DNA of 6,890 bases from Syntrophaceae bacterium UBA5619 (lineage in GTDB: Bacteria > Desulfobacterota > Syntrophia > Syntrophales > UBA5619): contig DIKL01000126.1 in the NCBI GenBank assembly GCA_002424545.1, positions 1 to 6,890 of the forward strand, given 5' to 3'. Positions 5,916 through 6,890 of the stretch are shown here, one piece after another (positions within the stretch are counted from its first letter, which is position 1; each line of letters opens with the position of its first letter). Made by a program: the position numbers and the translations under genes. The notes under the pieces were generated by a model. It was given only the letters and a program-made list of their open reading frames with translations, was not told where the DNA came from and ran no database searches.

Positions 5916-6395
5916 GTGGACACCTTCCCGCCTGACAAGCGAAGCGACATCATGCGCCGCGTGCACTCAACCAACACGACGCCGGAACGGAAGGTCCGCT
6001 CTCTCCTTCATAGGCTCGGCTATCGTTTCCGTATCCACCGGTCTGATCTTCCCGGAAGGCCCGACATTGTGCTGCCGAAGCATCGCACTGTGGTTTTTGT
6101 GCACGGATGCTTCTGGCACCGGCATCAGGACTGCCCGCGTGCAACCACGCCTTCGAGCCGTCAGGAGTACTGGTTGCCTAAATTCAGGCGGACGGTCGAC
6201 CGGGACAAAAGAAATCAGGAAGGGTTGCGAGATAGCGGATGGAATGTAGTCGTCGTGTGGGAATGCGAAACGAAGGATCTGAAAATACTGGGCGAGCGAA
6301 TGTCGGGGCTTATAGACCGATACTCATCGAATATTGAGTCGCATCCACCCTCCTTGGCAATCGCCGCAGAAGAACGAGAAGATTACCGAAGGTAA
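5916..6395 (+). CDS. vsr: Very short patch repair endonuclease
   Basis: The 159-residue enzyme nicks DNA 5' of the T in T:G mismatches that arise when 5-methylcytosine deaminates, and so protects methylated sites from mutation. It starts with the family N-terminus (DTFPPDKRSDIMRRVHSTNTTPE). Other family segments are LGYRFRIHRSDLPGRPDIVL (34-53, metal-binding Asp50), VFVHGCFWHRHQDC (60-73, His63 and zinc ligands such as Cys65 and Cys73), EYWLPKF (84-90), DRDKRN (95-100, Asp97) and VVVWECE (112-118, Cys117). These match the key residues of E. coli Vsr almost number for number. Translation appears to start at GTG 5916; an in-frame TGA at 5892 bars longer forms, and the next ATG (5952) would cut off the family N-terminus. 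It lies 7 bases after the DUF4928 stop, so translational coupling is likely. Its methyltransferase partner in this window is dead. The C-terminal 25 residues are polar and variable. Confidence 0.95.
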   Translation: MDTFPPDKRSDIMRRVHSTNTTPERKVRSLLHRLGYRFRIHRSDLPGRPDIVLPKHRTVVFVHGCFWHRHQDCPRATTPSSRQEYWLPKFRRTVDRDKRNQEGLRDSGWNVVVVWECETKDLKILGERMSGLIDRYSSNIESHPPSLAIAAEEREDYRR

Positions 6396-6441
6396 TATTG
6401 CCTTTCTCATTGCAGGTGCCGGATTCCGCTGAGAAAGCAAT
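6382..6441 (+). terminator. Hairpins after vsr, possible terminator
   Basis: A small perfect hairpin, ATTACC-GAA-GGTAAT (6382-6396), spans the vsr stop codon. Directly after it lies a longer imperfect one: ATTGCCTTTCTCA (6397-6409) pairs with TGAGAAAGCAAT (6430-6441), 12 pairs with one bulged C around a 20-base loop. It is followed by the T-rich stretch ggtcttcttttgggtttc. The T-run is interrupted and the stem is AT-rich, so this is a plausible but imperfect intrinsic terminator. The rest of the spacer up to 6567 shows no RNA or small gene. It separates the convergent vsr and oxidoreductase genes. Confidence 0.38.
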
Positions 6442-6567
6442 GGTCTTCTTTTGGGTTTCTGCATGCAATTGCGACGGCAATAAAACGGTTGTCTATGATG
6501 TCCGTCAAGCGAGGGATCCACGCTCAGAAATTTGATTGCCCTTGCCGAATAATTGCAAACGGGTCTC

Positions 6568-6890
6568 TTACTCCGCCCGCCTGACGTACTCGTTCCACTT
6601 GCCGTCCACCCAGCGCTGGATCTGGCTCAACTGCTCGAGGCTCATCTTCCGGAAACGGCCCTGGCGCTCCAGGTAGTTGATCACCGGCAGCCGCTTTCCC
6701 TTCTCCGCCAGGGTCTTGCTCCGTCCGGTGAAGCTGAACCGCCCGTTCTCGACCTCGTAGAGGACGAACATGCCGGTTTCGATGGCGAGCCGGGAGAGCT
6801 TGACCATGTCCTTGGGCGGAAAGCCCCAGCCCGGGGGGCAGGGGGCCGACATCTGGAGGTAGCGCGTGCCCTTGATCCGCTTGGCCTTGA
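6568..6890 (-). CDS. 2-oxoacid (pyruvate-type):ferredoxin oxidoreductase beta subunit, C-terminal 106 residues (partial at window edge)
   Basis: The frame runs from the right edge to TAA at 6568-6570. It reads KAKRIKGTRYLQMSAPCPPGWG, then LSRLAIETGMFVLYEVENGRF, RLPVINYLERQGRFRKM, and a final helix (LEQLSQIQRWVDGKWNEY). These match the end of the thiamine-diphosphate-binding beta subunit of pyruvate/2-ketoacid:ferredoxin oxidoreductases (PorB type), including the conserved APCPPGW and EYLxxQGRF-like segments. The enzyme makes or splits acyl-CoA with ferredoxin as electron carrier in the anaerobic cytosol. An internal ATG at 6850-6852 is not the true start because the homologous sequence continues upstream. 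Pyruvate versus branched-chain or other 2-oxoacid specificity cannot be told from this end. High GC marks the return to core chromosome. Confidence 0.85.
   Translation of the reverse strand, partial: KAKRIKGTRYLQMSAPCPPGWGFPPKDMVKLSRLAIETGMFVLYEVENGRFSFTGRSKTLAEKGKRLPVINYLERQGRFRKMSLEQLSQIQRWVDGKWNEYVRRAE

Noticed and set aside
5872..6249. Plus-strand open frame overlapping the end of DUF4928 and most of vsr.
   Set aside because: It is out of phase with vsr, which has all its catalytic residues in the other frame.
3070..6567. Attachment-site-like direct repeats flanking the islet.
   Set aside because: Only about five bases (GGTCT) are shared between the two edges; not significant.
6396..6567. 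Possible tRNA, small RNA gene or CRISPR repeats in the right spacer.
   Set aside because: No cloverleaf arms or CCA end and no repeated units were seen; only the hairpin after vsr stands out.

Overview
The window looks like a chromosomal segment of a high-GC, Gram-negative, probably anaerobic bacterium. The Kdo transferase gene implies lipopolysaccharide. The end of a 2-oxoacid:ferredoxin oxidoreductase beta subunit implies anaerobic, ferredoxin-based metabolism. Gene style and the short hairpin-rich intergenic repeat suggest a former-Deltaproteobacteria lineage such as Syntrophobacterales, but that placement is inference. Sampled 60-base lines of the housekeeping genes run at roughly 63-75% GC by hand count.

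Layout. Positions 1-751 (minus) hold the N-terminal 250 residues of a dihydrodipicolinate-reductase-like NAD(P)H dehydrogenase that runs off the left edge. Positions 752-933 hold a dispersed-type repeat with two perfect stem-loops. Next come rpe (minus, 934-1587) and kdtA/waaA (plus, 1753-3069), divergently transcribed from a 165-base region with recognisable promoters and a GC-rich inverted repeat. At the right edge (6568-6890, minus) is the C-terminal end of the oxidoreductase beta subunit.

Between kdtA and that subunit lies a DNA restriction/repair islet of about 3.5 kb, all on the plus strand and lower in GC. It holds: (a) the N-terminal half of a C5-cytosine DNA methyltransferase, broken by an amber codon and truncated before its target-recognition domain; (b) an intact fusion of an SRA/YDG-like domain to an Mrr-type nuclease domain, a likely modified-DNA-dependent (type IV) restriction enzyme; (c) an intact DUF4928-family protein, a family usually met beside C5 methyltransferases and suspected to be the restriction nuclease; (d) an intact Vsr very-short-patch-repair endonuclease.

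The natural reading is an original methyltransferase-DUF4928-vsr system whose methyltransferase C-terminus has been lost and whose middle is now occupied by a type IV nuclease gene. Base composition supports a mosaic: about 56% GC in the methyltransferase remnant, 40% in the SRA-Mrr gene, 42% in the first half of the DUF4928 gene, 54% in its second half, and 57% in vsr. The dead methyltransferase, the SRA-Mrr start codon and the SRA-Mrr coding frame all share one reading frame, interrupted only by two TAG codons. The loss of the methyltransferase beside an intact suspected restriction nuclease and a possible methyl-DNA nuclease is the most interesting feature of the window.
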